Notes: generated from the sequence alone by a model not told the origin. A stretch of 64,000 nt of DNA from Senimuribacter intestinalis (GCA_943192975.1 CALPCJ010000001.1:350457-414456); one strand, 5' to 3'; shown: positions 25,837 through 34,910, counted from the stretch's first letter. Program-made: numbers and translations.

Positions 25837-26772
25837 TTATTTTACCTCACTTGTGATATACATACCGCCGTAGGAAAGCCCTGCGCCAAAGCCGATACAA
25901 AGAAGAGCGGTGTCATTTTTTAGAAGCCCCTGCTCTGCCATTTCACACAGCGCAATAGGAATGCTGGCAGCCGAGGTGTTTCCATAGTGGTACAAATTCT
26001 TAAAGAATTTTTTCTTCTCGCCACCGATACGCCTTGCAGCAGCGTCAATGATACGTTCATTTGCCTGATGACAGACGAAGTAATCAATATCATCCTTACT
26101 TAAATCGATTTTCTTCAGCACTTCGCCGATACACACCGGTACTTTGCTTACCGCAAAACGGTATACCTCCTGACCGCCCATTTCAATAAAGCTGCCCCGG
26201 AGGCAGTGAAGCACCTGCCTATTAGGTTCACAGCCGCCATAGAATGCAAAGCCTGCGTCTTCATGCCATTTCATCACAGCAGCACCGGCTCCGTCACCAA
26301 ACAGCACACAAGTTGCCCTATCCTCCATATCCATAAAGGAAGAAATCTTTTCACTGCCGATAATCAAGGCATACCTGTCTTTCTGATTTGCAAGCAGCCC
26401 GTTTGCCAAATGGCATCCATAGATAAAACCAGCACAAGCCCCATTTATATCCAAGGCGAAAACTTCTTGAGAAAGTCCCAGTCTTCCGCAAACATCGCAG
26501 GCTGTCGCCGGTGTATGGTCGTCGGGTGTAAAGGTGCAGACAATACATATGGCGATTTTTTCTTTCGGAATCCCCGCATGATGGAGCGCCATCTGTGCAG
26601 CTTCAAAAGCCATGTCTGTATTGGTCTTCTTTACGGCAAAATACCGACTGCGTATGCCGGACTTTTCCCTGATCCAGTCATCGCTGGTGTCTACTGTCTC
26701 TGCTAAGGTTTCGTTAGTAACCGTAAGATCGCCAGCTGCACGCCCCAGTCCGATTATTTTAATTCCTGCCAT
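25837..26772 (-). CDS. fabH: 3-oxoacyl-ACP synthase III (FabH)
   Basis: A 311-residue initiating condensing enzyme joining an acyl-CoA primer to malonyl-ACP. Catalytic Cys in DINGACAGFIYGC, His in VCHQANERIIDAA, Asn in HYGNTSAASIPIAL. It overlaps the end of accA by 19 bp. Confidence 0.95.
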   Translation of the reverse strand: MAGIKIIGLGRAAGDLTVTNETLAETVDTSDDWIREKSGIRSRYFAVKKTNTDMAFEAAQMALHHAGIPKEKIAICIVCTFTPDDHTPATACDVCGRLGLSQEVFALDINGACAGFIYGCHLANGLLANQKDRYALIIGSEKISSFMDMEDRATCVLFGDGAGAAVMKWHEDAGFAFYGGCEPNRQVLHCLRGSFIEMGGQEVYRFAVSKVPVCIGEVLKKIDLSKDDIDYFVCHQANERIIDAAARRIGGEKKKFFKNLYHYGNTSAASIPIALCEMAEQGLLKNDTALLCIGFGAGLSYGGMYITSEVK

Positions 26773-27572
26773 AATAGATCCTCCGCCTTCTTCGTAGGTT
26801 TCCCTATCCTTCTAATCCACTTATATCGTTCTTTTATCAGATTTTCTCCGCCGATTTTTTCAAGAGCTGCAAGAGAAGATTCGATTTCTCTTGCCACGCG
26901 CAGGAAAACATCCCCCTTTTCAGGAATCACACAGTCACAAATGCCCAGACTTTGCAAATCTTCTGCAGTCAGTTTCATCACTTCCGCTGCTTCTTCCCAG
27001 CGTTTAGCATCTTTCCATAAAATGCTTGCAAAGCCTTCCGGTGACAGAATAGAGAAAATGCTGTTTTCCAGCATTACGATCCTGTCTGCAACACTGAGGG
27101 CAAGGGCACCGCCGCTTCCTCCTTCACCGATAAAAATGGCAACCGTCGGGACTTTAAGGCGAGACATCACTGCGATAGACTGCGCAATCGCCTCTCCCTG
27201 ACCGCCTGCTTCTGCTTCGATACCTGGATAAGCCCCCGGCGTATCTATGAAGGTGATAACAGGTCTTCTGAATTTTTCCGCCTGTTTCATCAGGCGAATG
27301 GCTTTTCTATATCCTTCCGGATTCGGCATGCCAAACCGGTACACCATGTTCTCCTGTAAATCTCTGCCTTTCTGATGACCAATCACCGTGACAGGGCGAC
27401 TGCGAAACAATGCAAGACCGCCTAAGATGCTGGCGTCTTCTCCATGGTTTCTATCCCCCGCCAAAGGGAAAAAATCATCGAAAATCGCTTCGATATAATC
27501 CCGACATGTAGGTCTATCCTGCGCTCTTGCCAGTTTCACCCGCTCCGCTGCAGATATCTTTTTTATGTTCAT
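26754..27572 (-). CDS. accA: Acetyl-CoA carboxylase carboxyltransferase subunit alpha
   Basis: A 272-residue subunit that with AccD transfers carboxyl from carboxybiotin to acetyl-CoA. Crotonase-like motifs: GHQKGRD, RFGMPNPEGYRKAIRLMK, FIDTPGAYPGIEAEAGGQGE and IGEGGSGGALA. Somewhat shorter than the ~320-residue proteobacterial form but usual for Firmicutes. Four-base overlap with accD. Confidence 0.96.
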   Translation of the reverse strand: MNIKKISAAERVKLARAQDRPTCRDYIEAIFDDFFPLAGDRNHGEDASILGGLALFRSRPVTVIGHQKGRDLQENMVYRFGMPNPEGYRKAIRLMKQAEKFRRPVITFIDTPGAYPGIEAEAGGQGEAIAQSIAVMSRLKVPTVAIFIGEGGSGGALALSVADRIVMLENSIFSILSPEGFASILWKDAKRWEEAAEVMKLTAEDLQSLGICDCVIPEKGDVFLRVAREIESSLAALEKIGGENLIKERYKWIRRIGKPTKKAEDLLWQELK

Positions 27573-28408
27573 CGTTTTCCCCTCCTGTCATGAACCTGCA
27601 GCAAAAATGCCAGAGTCTGCCGCAAATCTGTTCTTGGCACGACTTGATCCACAAATCCATGTTCCAAAAGATACTCCGCCGACTGAAAACCCTCCGGCAA
27701 TTCCTGCCCGATGGTCTGCTCAATAACTCTTGGTCCTGCAAATCCAATCAGCGCACCGGGTTCAGCTAAAATAACATCGCCAAGACTTGCAAAACTTGCG
27801 GTCACACCGCCTGTAGTCGGATGGGTCAGCACAGAAATAAACAAATTCCCTTCTTCGCCGTGTCTTGCCACTGCCGCCGCAGTCTTTGCCATCTGAAAAA
27901 GAGATAAAATTCCTTCCTGCATTCTGGCGCCTCCTGAGGCTGCAAAAATAATCAGCGGCAGTCTATTCTTTGCAGCATATTCACATGCTCTGGTGATTTT
28001 CTCACCTACAGCAGTTCCCATACTTGCCATCATAAAGCGACTGTCCATGGCGCACACGACTACCTTATAACCACTAATCTTCCCAGTGCCTGTCAGAACT
28101 GCTTCTTTCATTCCTGTCTTTTGCTGCTGATTCAAAAGCTTTTCTTCATATCCCGGAAAGTCCAGTGGATTTTTTCCTTTCATACTGCCACAAATTTCCC
28201 GAAAAGATTTTGGATCCAGTACCGTCCGCAGTCTGTACTTGGCCGAAATACGAAAGTGATATCCGCAGCAAGGACAAACGTACAGATTTTCTAGCAGTAC
28301 ATCCTTTGTATGTTTCGCCTGGCATTCAGGGCATGAGATGACTTTGTCGCCATCTTTCATCTCACGCAGCGCCGCCAGTAAATCTCGTTTCTGTTTAAAT
28401 GGATTCAT
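27569..28408 (-). CDS. accD: Acetyl-CoA carboxylase carboxyltransferase subunit beta
   Basis: A 279-residue carboxyltransferase beta subunit with a Cys4 zinc ribbon near the N-terminus (CPECQAKH ... YVCPCCGYHF) and the SGGARMQEGILSLFQMAKT and HPTTGGVTASFA motifs. ATG 28408 is chosen because AGGAGG lies six bases ahead; in-frame codons further upstream lie inside accC. It overlaps the end of accC by 14 bp. Confidence 0.96.
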   Translation of the reverse strand: MNPFKQKRDLLAALREMKDGDKVISCPECQAKHTKDVLLENLYVCPCCGYHFRISAKYRLRTVLDPKSFREICGSMKGKNPLDFPGYEEKLLNQQQKTGMKEAVLTGTGKISGYKVVVCAMDSRFMMASMGTAVGEKITRACEYAAKNRLPLIIFAASGGARMQEGILSLFQMAKTAAAVARHGEEGNLFISVLTHPTTGGVTASFASLGDVILAEPGALIGFAGPRVIEQTIGQELPEGFQSAEYLLEHGFVDQVVPRTDLRQTLAFLLQVHDRRGKR

Positions 28409-29783
28409 TTCTGCCTCCTGCCGCCTCATAAATTGAGAGAAGTTCCTTAAGATGTGCCTCAATATAACCGGTATCATATCCGCCCCGCAGAAAATCCTGC
28501 TGATACATCAGCAGGTGCTGTACCGGCAAAGTAGTCTGTACTCCGTTGATAACAGTTTCCTCCAAAGCCCTTCGCATGCGGCGCACCGCTTCCAGACGGC
28601 TTTCGCCCTTTGCGATAATCTTTGCCACCATGGAATCATAGTACGGACTGATCTCACAGCCGTTATATAAAGCGCTGTCCACTCTGATTCCTGCACCTGC
28701 TGGAAAATGAATAAAGTCTATCTTTCCTGGACATGGCGCAAAATTTTCAAAAACTTTCTCCGCAGTAATTCTGCACTCGATGGCATGACCGCTCATGGTA
28801 ATATCCTTCTGCTCAAAGCTCAGCGGAAGACCGCTGGCAATGCGCAGCTGTTCTTTCACTATATTGACGCCGGTCACCATTTCCGTCACCGGATGTTCTA
28901 CCTGGATTCTCGTATTCATTTCGATAAAGTAAAAATGCTCATCTTTATCTACGATAAATTCCACGGTGCCTGCATTTTCATAGCCGCAGATTTTTGCTGC
29001 TTTAACGGCTGCCTCACCCATCTGGCAGCGAAGCTGTTCCGAAAGTCCCCAAGCAGGCGCTTCCTCTAACAGTTTCTGATTCCTCCGCTGAATGGAGCAA
29101 TCTCGTTCCCCCAGATGCACTACGTTTCCACGGCTGTCTGCCAAGATCTGAAATTCAATATGTCTTGGATTTTCTATGAGCTTTTCCACGTACATTTCAC
29201 CGTTTCCAAAGCAGCTTTCTGCTTCTTGTGAAGCTGTTTGAAATCCCTTACGAACTTCTTCCGTATTGAAGGCTTTGCGCATGCCGCGACCGCCTCCCCC
29301 TGCTGAAGCCTTGAGAAGAACCGGATAGCCGATGCGTTCTGCTTCTGCCACAGCTTCTTCTTCACTTGTTACGGCGCCATCTGAACCCGGAACCACTGGA
29401 ACACCCGCCTCTATCATCATACGTCTTGCGGCTGCTTTATTTCCCATCGCATCAATCACCTGCGAGGAAGGTCCGATAAATTTCAGACCTGCTGCCTCAC
29501 AGCTTCTTGCAAAGTCACTGCTCTCTGACAGAAAGCCAAAACCGGGATGGACAGCATCACAGCCTGTAGCTTTTGCCGCCTCAATCAAATTCGCTATGTG
29601 CAGATAGCTTTCGCTAGCTCTAGGGCCTCCAATACACACTGCTCTAGTTGCAATGATTCGATGCAAAGCCTGACTGTCAGCTGTAGAATAAACAGATACC
29701 GCCTCTATGGAAGAATCCAGACACTCTCTGATAATCCTTACAGCAATTTCCCCCCGATTCGCAATCAAAACTCTCTTTAGCAT
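28395..29783 (-). CDS. accC: Biotin carboxylase
   Basis: A 462-residue ATP-grasp enzyme that carboxylates biotin on AccB. Begins KRVLIANRGEIAVRIIREC; ATP loop KASAGGGGRGMRKAF; HLGERDCSIQRRNQKLLEEAP; EMNTRIQVEHPVTEMVTG. Overlaps accB by 7 bp. Confidence 0.97.
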   Translation of the reverse strand: MLKRVLIANRGEIAVRIIRECLDSSIEAVSVYSTADSQALHRIIATRAVCIGGPRASESYLHIANLIEAAKATGCDAVHPGFGFLSESSDFARSCEAAGLKFIGPSSQVIDAMGNKAAARRMMIEAGVPVVPGSDGAVTSEEEAVAEAERIGYPVLLKASAGGGGRGMRKAFNTEEVRKGFQTASQEAESCFGNGEMYVEKLIENPRHIEFQILADSRGNVVHLGERDCSIQRRNQKLLEEAPAWGLSEQLRCQMGEAAVKAAKICGYENAGTVEFIVDKDEHFYFIEMNTRIQVEHPVTEMVTGVNIVKEQLRIASGLPLSFEQKDITMSGHAIECRITAEKVFENFAPCPGKIDFIHFPAGAGIRVDSALYNGCEISPYYDSMVAKIIAKGESRLEAVRRMRRALEETVINGVQTTLPVQHLLMYQQDFLRGGYDTGYIEAHLKELLSIYEAAGGRNESI

Positions 29784-30217
29784 GGCTCAACCTCAAACAA
29801 AACCTGATCAAATTCAACCAATTCCCCATTGACGCCCCCTGCGCTGCGGATGATGCCATCCACTGGCGACTTCAGTTCGTTCATCATTTTCATGGCTTCT
29901 ACCACGCAGAGAACCTGACCCTGTTTCACCTGCTGTCCTACTGTCACAAAGGGAGGCTTCCCAGGTTCTGGCGCAGCATAGTAGATACCGACAATCGGCG
30001 ATTTAACTTCTATGAAGTTTGAGGACTGAGGTTCCTTCTGTGCTGGCTGCAAAGATTGCATCGCTGGCACACGCAGATCTTTGTCAATCTGCTGCAGCTG
30101 CTGAGGCTGCCCGCTTTTTTCCATACGTAGATGAAAACCGTCAGCCTCTACTTCCAGCACTGTCAGAGATGAAGTTTCAAATCGCTCAATCAGATTGTAA
30201 ATTTCCCTTTCTTCCAT
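29777..30217 (-). CDS. accB: Biotin carboxyl carrier protein
   Basis: A 146-residue BCCP. A variable N-terminus and Gln/Pro-rich linker (~35-65) are followed by the biotinyl domain with the biotinylation site VVEAMKMMNEL near residue 110. Starts 2 bp after acpP. Confidence 0.96.
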   Translation of the reverse strand: MEEREIYNLIERFETSSLTVLEVEADGFHLRMEKSGQPQQLQQIDKDLRVPAMQSLQPAQKEPQSSNFIEVKSPIVGIYYAAPEPGKPPFVTVGQQVKQGQVLCVVEAMKMMNELKSPVDGIIRSAGGVNGELVEFDQVLFEVEPC

Positions 30218-30219
30218 GG

Positions 30220-30450
30220 TTATGCCTGATACTTTTCAATGGCTGCTACGATGTCACTAACCAGCTTCATATTGCCCAGTTCCTCATCAGGAATCTTGAT
30301 GCCGTACTTCTCTTCAATCGCCATCACCAGTTCCACTGCATCCAGAGAATCGATATTCAAGTCATCTGCCAGACTTGCTTCCGGGGCAATCTTATCCTCG
30401 TCACATCCTAACGTATCAACCATAATTTCTTTCACTTCTTCAAATTTCAT
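30220..30450 (-). CDS. acpP: Acyl carrier protein
   Basis: A 76-residue ACP. The phosphopantetheine serine is in NIDSLDAVELVMAIEE; the acidic helix layout is normal. First gene of the operon, behind AGAAGGAG and a long A/T-rich leader containing candidate operators. Its position at the head of the cluster gives it the highest expression (inference). Confidence 0.96.
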   Translation of the reverse strand: MKFEEVKEIMVDTLGCDEDKIAPEASLADDLNIDSLDAVELVMAIEEKYGIKIPDEELGNMKLVSDIVAAIEKYQA

Positions 30451-30485
30451 TTTTATGTACTCCTTCTCGTTTTCTAATTCAAATT

Positions 30486-30564
30486 TTTTAATTAAAATAA
30501 TTTATTTAAAATATTTTAATTAAAATTCTTTAACTAGAATAGCACTGCCGGAAGGATTTGTCAA
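30486..30564 (-). promoter_or_regulatory. Promoter and palindromic operators of the fab operon
   Basis: Minus-strand -35 TTGACA (30559-30564), 17 bp, -10 TATTCT (30536-30541). Just downstream lie two palindromes, ATTTTAATTAAAAT (30513-30526) and TTTTAATTAAAA (30486-30497), with centres 28 bp apart. They occupy the early transcribed region, a good site for repression by the MarR/FabT-like protein encoded at the end of the operon. Confidence 0.75.
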
Positions 30565-30605
30565 TAGACGAAAAAAATTTTCACAGGAATTACAAAAACC
30601 ATAGA

Positions 30606-30641
30606 AAAACTCCGCAATTCTTCCCTGAATTACGGAGTTTT
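30606..30641 (-). terminator. Terminator of gltX
   Basis: Read leftward: AAAACTCCGTAATTC-AGGGA-AGAATTGCGGAGTTTTT. About 70 bp after the gltX stop. Confidence 0.85.
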
Positions 30642-30707
30642 GATTCTATTCGTATTAAGTTTTTATTTCATCGAAGCCGTCATCTCATAGCTTGCACAAA
30701 GCATCGC

Positions 30708-32363
30708 TTATTTGTAATTTGCAATTCTTGCTCTGGTTCTCTCTTCTCCTAGGATCTGCTGAATTTCCCAGACATCCGGAGACTGCGCTCTTCCCATCAG
30801 TGCGATTCGGATAACCGTACTGACATGCCCTACGTGCCCTTTATACTCTTCCGGATGTTTTTTAAAGTCTTTCGGTTTTGCAGCATAGCCCATTTCCGCT
30901 GCCATGGTTCTAATCTTGTCAAACCACTGACTCTGATCATCCGCGTGATTATAGTTTTCCAGATATCCCGCCAGAATTGCCGTAATATCCTCTGCCGGCA
31001 CCTCTGCTGGCATTTCATCTTCGATTTTGAACATATCGTCAAAAAAGTAACTGATAAATTCTACGATTTGCTGTGCATAGATCAGATCTTTTCTCGGCTT
31101 GTTGTCATTTCTTCCCAGATTCAGGATTCTTTCCAGATACTCCCTATCTTCAAAGATATGCAAAATTTCCGGTTTGAACTCCTGCGCCCAGTCTTTTAGA
31201 AACTCATACAGTTCACATGCAGGAATGCGAAGAAGCACGTCTTTACTGATGTCATTTAGTTTGTTCAAGTCAAAGAGTGCGCCGGAATTGCTCATCTTTT
31301 CTGTCGTAAATGCAAACTCATCGATATCCGCTTCCGGATGTTCCATTCTCCATTCCTCAAAATTAGAGTTGAGAATCGTCAGCAGATATTCTCTAACTGC
31401 TGCAGGGTGATAACCCTGATTTCTATAGTAATCTAGCGAAAGTTCAGGATCCTTTCTCTTGGAAAGCTTTCTCTTGTTGCCCTCTTCATCTAATTTCATC
31501 AGCTGCGCCGTATGGCAATAAACAGGCGGCTCCCATCCCAGCTTTTCAAAGAGTTCCACATGAATCGGCAGCGACGGCAGCCATTCTGCACCGCGCACCA
31601 CATGAGTCGTACGCATCAGATGATCGTCTACAACATGTGCAAAATGATAGGTCGGAATCCCAGTCGCCTTTAAAATGACTACGTCCTGGAAATTCTCCGG
31701 CATTTCAAGAGTGCCTCTGATGGCATCCTCTACTTTGATCTTTCTCACATTCTCATCAGTCGCTTCAGGGTTTCCGCCGGAACGCAATCTAATGACATAG
31801 GACTTTCCTGCAGCCAAATTCGCCTCGATTTCCTCTATGGAGAGTCCTCTATTCTTTGCGTAAATACCGTAAATTCCCGGATTGGCTTTAGAAGCTTCCT
31901 GCCCTGCCCTGATCTCTGTGATTTCTTCTTCTGTGAGGAAGCACGGATATGCCTTACCCTCTGCCACCAGTTTCTTCGCAAAGCACTGGTAAATCTCCCC
32001 ACGCTGGCTCTGCGTATAGCAGCCATAATCGCCGCTCTCACCGTCAAGACCTGCACCTTCGTCAAAGTTGATGTCAAAGAAACGCAGGGAATTGATAATA
32101 GTCTCTACCGCCCCTTCCACATAACGCTTATCATCGGTATCCTCAATTCGCAGGTAAAACACGCCGCCGCTCTGGTGAGCAAGGCGCTCGTCCACAAAGG
32201 CGCCGTAAAGATTTCCAAGATGAATAAAGCCTGTCGGGCTAGGACCCAATCTGGTTACTTTTGCACCTTCCGGCAAATTTCTCTTCGGATACTGGGCTTC
32301 TATTTCTTCTGTTGTCTTCTTAATATGCGGAAACAAAAGATCCGCTAATTTATAATAATCCAC
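30708..32363 (-). CDS. gltX: Glutamate--tRNA ligase
   Basis: A 551-residue class I aminoacyl-tRNA synthetase charging tRNA-Glu. HIGH-type motif in RLGPSPTGFIHLGNLYGA, LRIEDTDDKRYVEGA, and the KMSKS equivalent RKLSKRKDPELS. It is longer than the common ~480-residue GltX, with an extended C-terminal anticodon-binding part. GTG 32363 is chosen: GGAGG lies nine bases upstream. An in-frame ATG at 32456 lies before this site and in the promoter gap to the divergent germination gene. Confidence 0.94.
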   Translation of the reverse strand: MDYYKLADLLFPHIKKTTEEIEAQYPKRNLPEGAKVTRLGPSPTGFIHLGNLYGAFVDERLAHQSGGVFYLRIEDTDDKRYVEGAVETIINSLRFFDINFDEGAGLDGESGDYGCYTQSQRGEIYQCFAKKLVAEGKAYPCFLTEEEITEIRAGQEASKANPGIYGIYAKNRGLSIEEIEANLAAGKSYVIRLRSGGNPEATDENVRKIKVEDAIRGTLEMPENFQDVVILKATGIPTYHFAHVVDDHLMRTTHVVRGAEWLPSLPIHVELFEKLGWEPPVYCHTAQLMKLDEEGNKRKLSKRKDPELSLDYYRNQGYHPAAVREYLLTILNSNFEEWRMEHPEADIDEFAFTTEKMSNSGALFDLNKLNDISKDVLLRIPACELYEFLKDWAQEFKPEILHIFEDREYLERILNLGRNDNKPRKDLIYAQQIVEFISYFFDDMFKIEDEMPAEVPAEDITAILAGYLENYNHADDQSQWFDKIRTMAAEMGYAAKPKDFKKHPEEYKGHVGHVSTVIRIALMGRAQSPDVWEIQQILGEERTRARIANYK

Positions 32364-32517
32364 TACAAAAATCCTCCATTTTGGTTTTTCTAACAATAGC
32401 ACATAATCCATATTATTATATACTTTCCGACGTATGAATTTCAAGGTTTTTGACAAAATAATTATACGCTCATTTTATTGCTTGTTCTCTTGGAACTTTA
32501 AATTATTAGGAGGTTTT

Positions 32518-33936
32518 ATGAGTGAAAATAAATATCAGTATTTTCTGGAGCATTTTACCGGACAGCTGCCCCTTGGCGAAGCCTTTGATCTAGTTGAGCG
32601 CCAGATTGTAATCGGAGGAAGGCACGGCAGACTATACTTTGTCGATGGGCTCTCCGACAGTGAAAAACTGCAGCTTCTCTTTAATTTTTTACTGGCTGTT
32701 CCAGAAGACCGCATGCAGAAAGTAGAGAATACAGAACAATTCGTCGCAGAACTTTTCCCGTTTATCAACAGTTCGATTGAAACCGACATCGACGCAGCAG
32801 TGAAGTTTCTCTATTCCGGTCTTTCTCCCATTATTTTAGACGGATTCGATAAAATTATCGTCGCAGATACAAGAAGATATCCGCAGAGAGGTGTTGAAGA
32901 GCCGGAAAAGGAGAAAACCTTGCGCGGTCCCAAGGACGGTTTTACAGAAAACTTCATGGATAACCTGGGCCTCATCCGCCGTCGTATTCGTGACAATAGG
33001 CTGATTTTCGAGAAATACACAGTAGGTGAAAAATCTCGTACTGACGTAGCGGTCTGCTATATGAAAGGGGCTGCCGATACCGACCTGGTGCAGCGAGTTG
33101 AAAAAGGGCTTTCAGAAATCGTAGTTGACAGTGTTTCCATTGGAGATCAGACTATCGTCGAACAACTGATCACAAATTTAACTGGCGGCAAGCGCAGATG
33201 GCGACTCAATCCATTTCCTAAGGTGCGCTACACCCAAAGACCTGATATTATTTCCGCCCATCTGACAGAAGGAAAAATTGCTCTTGTCATCGACAATTCA
33301 CCGACGGTAGTTCTGATTCCTGTGGGAATTTTTGACTTTACGCAAGATGTAGATGACTACTATTTTCCTTTGATTACAGGAAATTATCTGCGCATTCTAC
33401 GAATTTTCAACATGCTGGTCATTTTGCTGCTGACGCCTATTTATCTGCTCATCGTTGAAGGAGATATTCCGCCGCCGGGTGATATGGATTTTATCACGCC
33501 AAAGGATCCTTATGCGCTTTCGGTATTCTGGCAATTTATCCTGCTGGAACTTGCCATCGACGGTCTGCGACTTGCCTCTCTCAATACGCCGGAGTCTCTA
33601 GGCATGTCACTTTCTGTCATCGGTGCCCTGATTCTTGGAGAGTTTTCCGTGGATTCCGGCTGGTTTATCCCACAAACAATTTTAATGATGGCAGTGGTAT
33701 CCCTGGCATCCTTTACCCAGCCAAGTATCGAGCTGTCTTACGGTGTAAAATTTATTCGCCTGCTTATGCTCATCGGCGCCATGCTCTTTGGAGTTGCCGG
33801 TCTCATTGGTGCCCTCCTACTGGGTATGTTACAAGTTGCCATTACAAAAACTCTCAGCGGCCATTCTTATCTCTATCCGCTGATTCCTTTCAAGTGGAGC
33901 GCTCTCAAAAAACTAATATTCAGGACGGCAAAGTAG
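32518..33936 (+). CDS. GerA/SpoVAF-family spore germination protein
   Basis: A 472-residue inner-spore-membrane protein. A soluble N-terminal half (~1-290) with the family motif around GFTENFMDNLGLIRRRIRD is followed by about five membrane helices (FNMLVILLLTPIYLLIV, FWQFILLELAIDGLRLASL, FIPQTILMMAVVSLASF, LLMLIGAMLFGVAGLIGALL). It acts in germinant sensing or ion release. No gerB or gerC neighbours are present, so it may be a lone GerAA paralogue or SpoVAF. ATG 32518 follows TAGGAGG closely. It marks the host as a spore former. Confidence 0.9.
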   Translation: MSENKYQYFLEHFTGQLPLGEAFDLVERQIVIGGRHGRLYFVDGLSDSEKLQLLFNFLLAVPEDRMQKVENTEQFVAELFPFINSSIETDIDAAVKFLYSGLSPIILDGFDKIIVADTRRYPQRGVEEPEKEKTLRGPKDGFTENFMDNLGLIRRRIRDNRLIFEKYTVGEKSRTDVAVCYMKGAADTDLVQRVEKGLSEIVVDSVSIGDQTIVEQLITNLTGGKRRWRLNPFPKVRYTQRPDIISAHLTEGKIALVIDNSPTVVLIPVGIFDFTQDVDDYYFPLITGNYLRILRIFNMLVILLLTPIYLLIVEGDIPPPGDMDFITPKDPYALSVFWQFILLELAIDGLRLASLNTPESLGMSLSVIGALILGEFSVDSGWFIPQTILMMAVVSLASFTQPSIELSYGVKFIRLLMLIGAMLFGVAGLIGALLLGMLQVAITKTLSGHSYLYPLIPFKWSALKKLIFRTAK

Positions 33937-33956
33937 CCGCCCTGAATATTTTTTCT
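33915..33956 (+). terminator. Terminator of the germination gene
   Basis: AATATTCAGGACGGC and GCCGCCCTGAATATT pair almost fully and are followed by TTTTT. It also faces the end of the convergent membrane-protein gene. Confidence 0.88.
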
Positions 33957-33974
33957 TAAAATATTTAAATGAAA

Positions 33975-34421
33975 TTAAAAACCGTAGCCAAAATCGTTGT
34001 GATAATGATAGCCGGTACTATACCCTGTAATATAATTAATTACACTTACAACCATACCGATAATGCAAATCGCAAAGATAACCAGTCCGATGATAATCAG
34101 GGCTTTTGCCCAAGTCGGCATACCTTTCTGTGCCTGCGGATATTCCTGGCTTCCCTGTTCATAGCGATACTGCCCTGCACTGCCCGCTTCATAAATACGG
34201 TACTCTGGCTTTAGCGGATAGTCTCTGCGAATAATCAAATATACAATCACACCGATAAAGCTCGGCACCAGAGCTGCAACAAGTGCCCACAGCCACGGTG
34301 AACAATCCACTCTCTTATTGGCATCGCGATAAACTAAAACTGCCAGAAGAATAGGAACCCCTAATGCAAAGATTAAAATCAGCGGAATTATTAAAATCAT
34401 AAATATGCTTCCAATAATCAT
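33975..34421 (-). CDS. Small membrane protein of unknown function
   Basis: A 148-residue protein with three to four membrane segments: MILIIPLILIFALGVPILLA, LWALVAALVPSFIGVIVYLII and, after a hydrophilic Tyr/Gln-rich linker, ALIIIGLVIFAICIIGMVVS. The tail is rich in Tyr, His and Gly. The second segment with the following YLIIRRDYP resembles PLDc_N-like membrane anchors. ATG 34421 has GGGAG ahead. No function can be assigned. Confidence 0.75.
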   Translation of the reverse strand: MIIGSIFMILIIPLILIFALGVPILLAVLVYRDANKRVDCSPWLWALVAALVPSFIGVIVYLIIRRDYPLKPEYRIYEAGSAGQYRYEQGSQEYPQAQKGMPTWAKALIIIGLVIFAICIIGMVVSVINYITGYSTGYHYHNDFGYGF

Positions 34422-34531
34422 ATCTTTATCTCCCTTCAAAAAGTCTTTCGACAAATTTCTGCTTATAGTATACCACATTTTATCCTTGGTGCATATGTTA
34501 TTATTGAAACTTTTAACCCCGAGGTGAACCC

Positions 34532-34672
34532 ATGGCTTATAACACACGAGAGCTTTTCGCCCGCCTGATTCAGTGCGAGGCAGGGGGCGAAGGGGAAGAT
34601 GGTATATGCGCACGAAATTACCGCCAAAAGAAAATGGAGATTTTATACAAGAAATTTGCATTTTTCCATTGA
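34532..34672 (+). pseudogene. 5' fragment of a SleB-like cell-wall hydrolase, cut by the prophage
   Basis: Behind GAGGTG, ATG 34532 opens a frame encoding MAYNTRELFARLIQCEAGG and EGEDG. This matches the start of Hydrolase_2/SleB cell-wall hydrolases, where EGEDGM(R/K)AVATVVMNR would follow. Here the match stops at about 34605 and the frame runs into unrelated sequence to TGA 34672. The rest of the gene should lie beyond the right prophage end, outside the window. Confidence 0.75.
34600..34620. mobile_element. Probable prophage attachment junction (left end)
   Basis: SleB-like coding similarity ends around GATGGTATATGCGCACG. Everything from here rightward is small cargo genes and then a complete tail-to-terminase phage gene order. 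The core cannot be defined because the other junction is outside the window. Confidence 0.6.
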
Positions 34673-34697
34673 CAAATCCACGCATTGCGTGTATAAT
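34669..34697 (+). promoter_or_regulatory. Consensus sigma-A promoter at the prophage edge
   Basis: TTGACA, 17 bp, TATAAT: both hexamers match the consensus exactly with ideal spacing. It drives the tiny-peptide gene at 34733 and perhaps the two downstream genes. Confidence 0.85.
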
Positions 34698-34732
34698 ATA
34701 ATTAAAGATAAGGAAAGGAGGAAAGCACATGA

Positions 34733-34846
34733 ATGGGTAAACATGATAAGAAAAAAGACCCGCGATTACATAGTATAGCCGACAACATAATCGCAGGTCT
34801 GGTATCAGGACTGGTGCTCCTGCTGGTAGATAAATACCTGCTGTGA
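34733..34846 (+). CDS. 37-residue membrane peptide
   Basis: ATG 34733 opens a frame with a basic N-terminus (MGKHDKKKDPRLHSIADN) and one hydrophobic helix (IIAGLVSGLVLLLVDKYLL). GGAGG lies 11 bases upstream. An overlapping ATG four bases earlier reads Met-Asn-Gly-stop, which could couple or damp translation. A CGGGGC-GAAA-GCCCCCG hairpin follows the stop. The perfect promoter upstream argues that it is real. Its role is unknown: a toxin-like peptide or superinfection-exclusion protein are possibilities (inference). Confidence 0.6.
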   Translation: MGKHDKKKDPRLHSIADNIIAGLVSGLVLLLVDKYLL

Positions 34847-34910
34847 GCACCGGGGCGAAAGCCCCCGTCTGACTATATTTTACCCTTAAAATTTTCGTGT
34901 GTCAACAGCT

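Noticed and set aside
32364..32456. Upstream ATG for glutamyl-tRNA synthetase at 32456
   Set aside because: GGAGG nine bases before GTG 32363 marks the start, and the extra residues are not homologous to GltX.
34422..34850. 291-residue version of the small membrane protein starting at 34850
   Set aside because: The extension crosses the hydrolase fragment and the prophage promoter on the other strand. ATG 34421 has its own ribosome-binding site.
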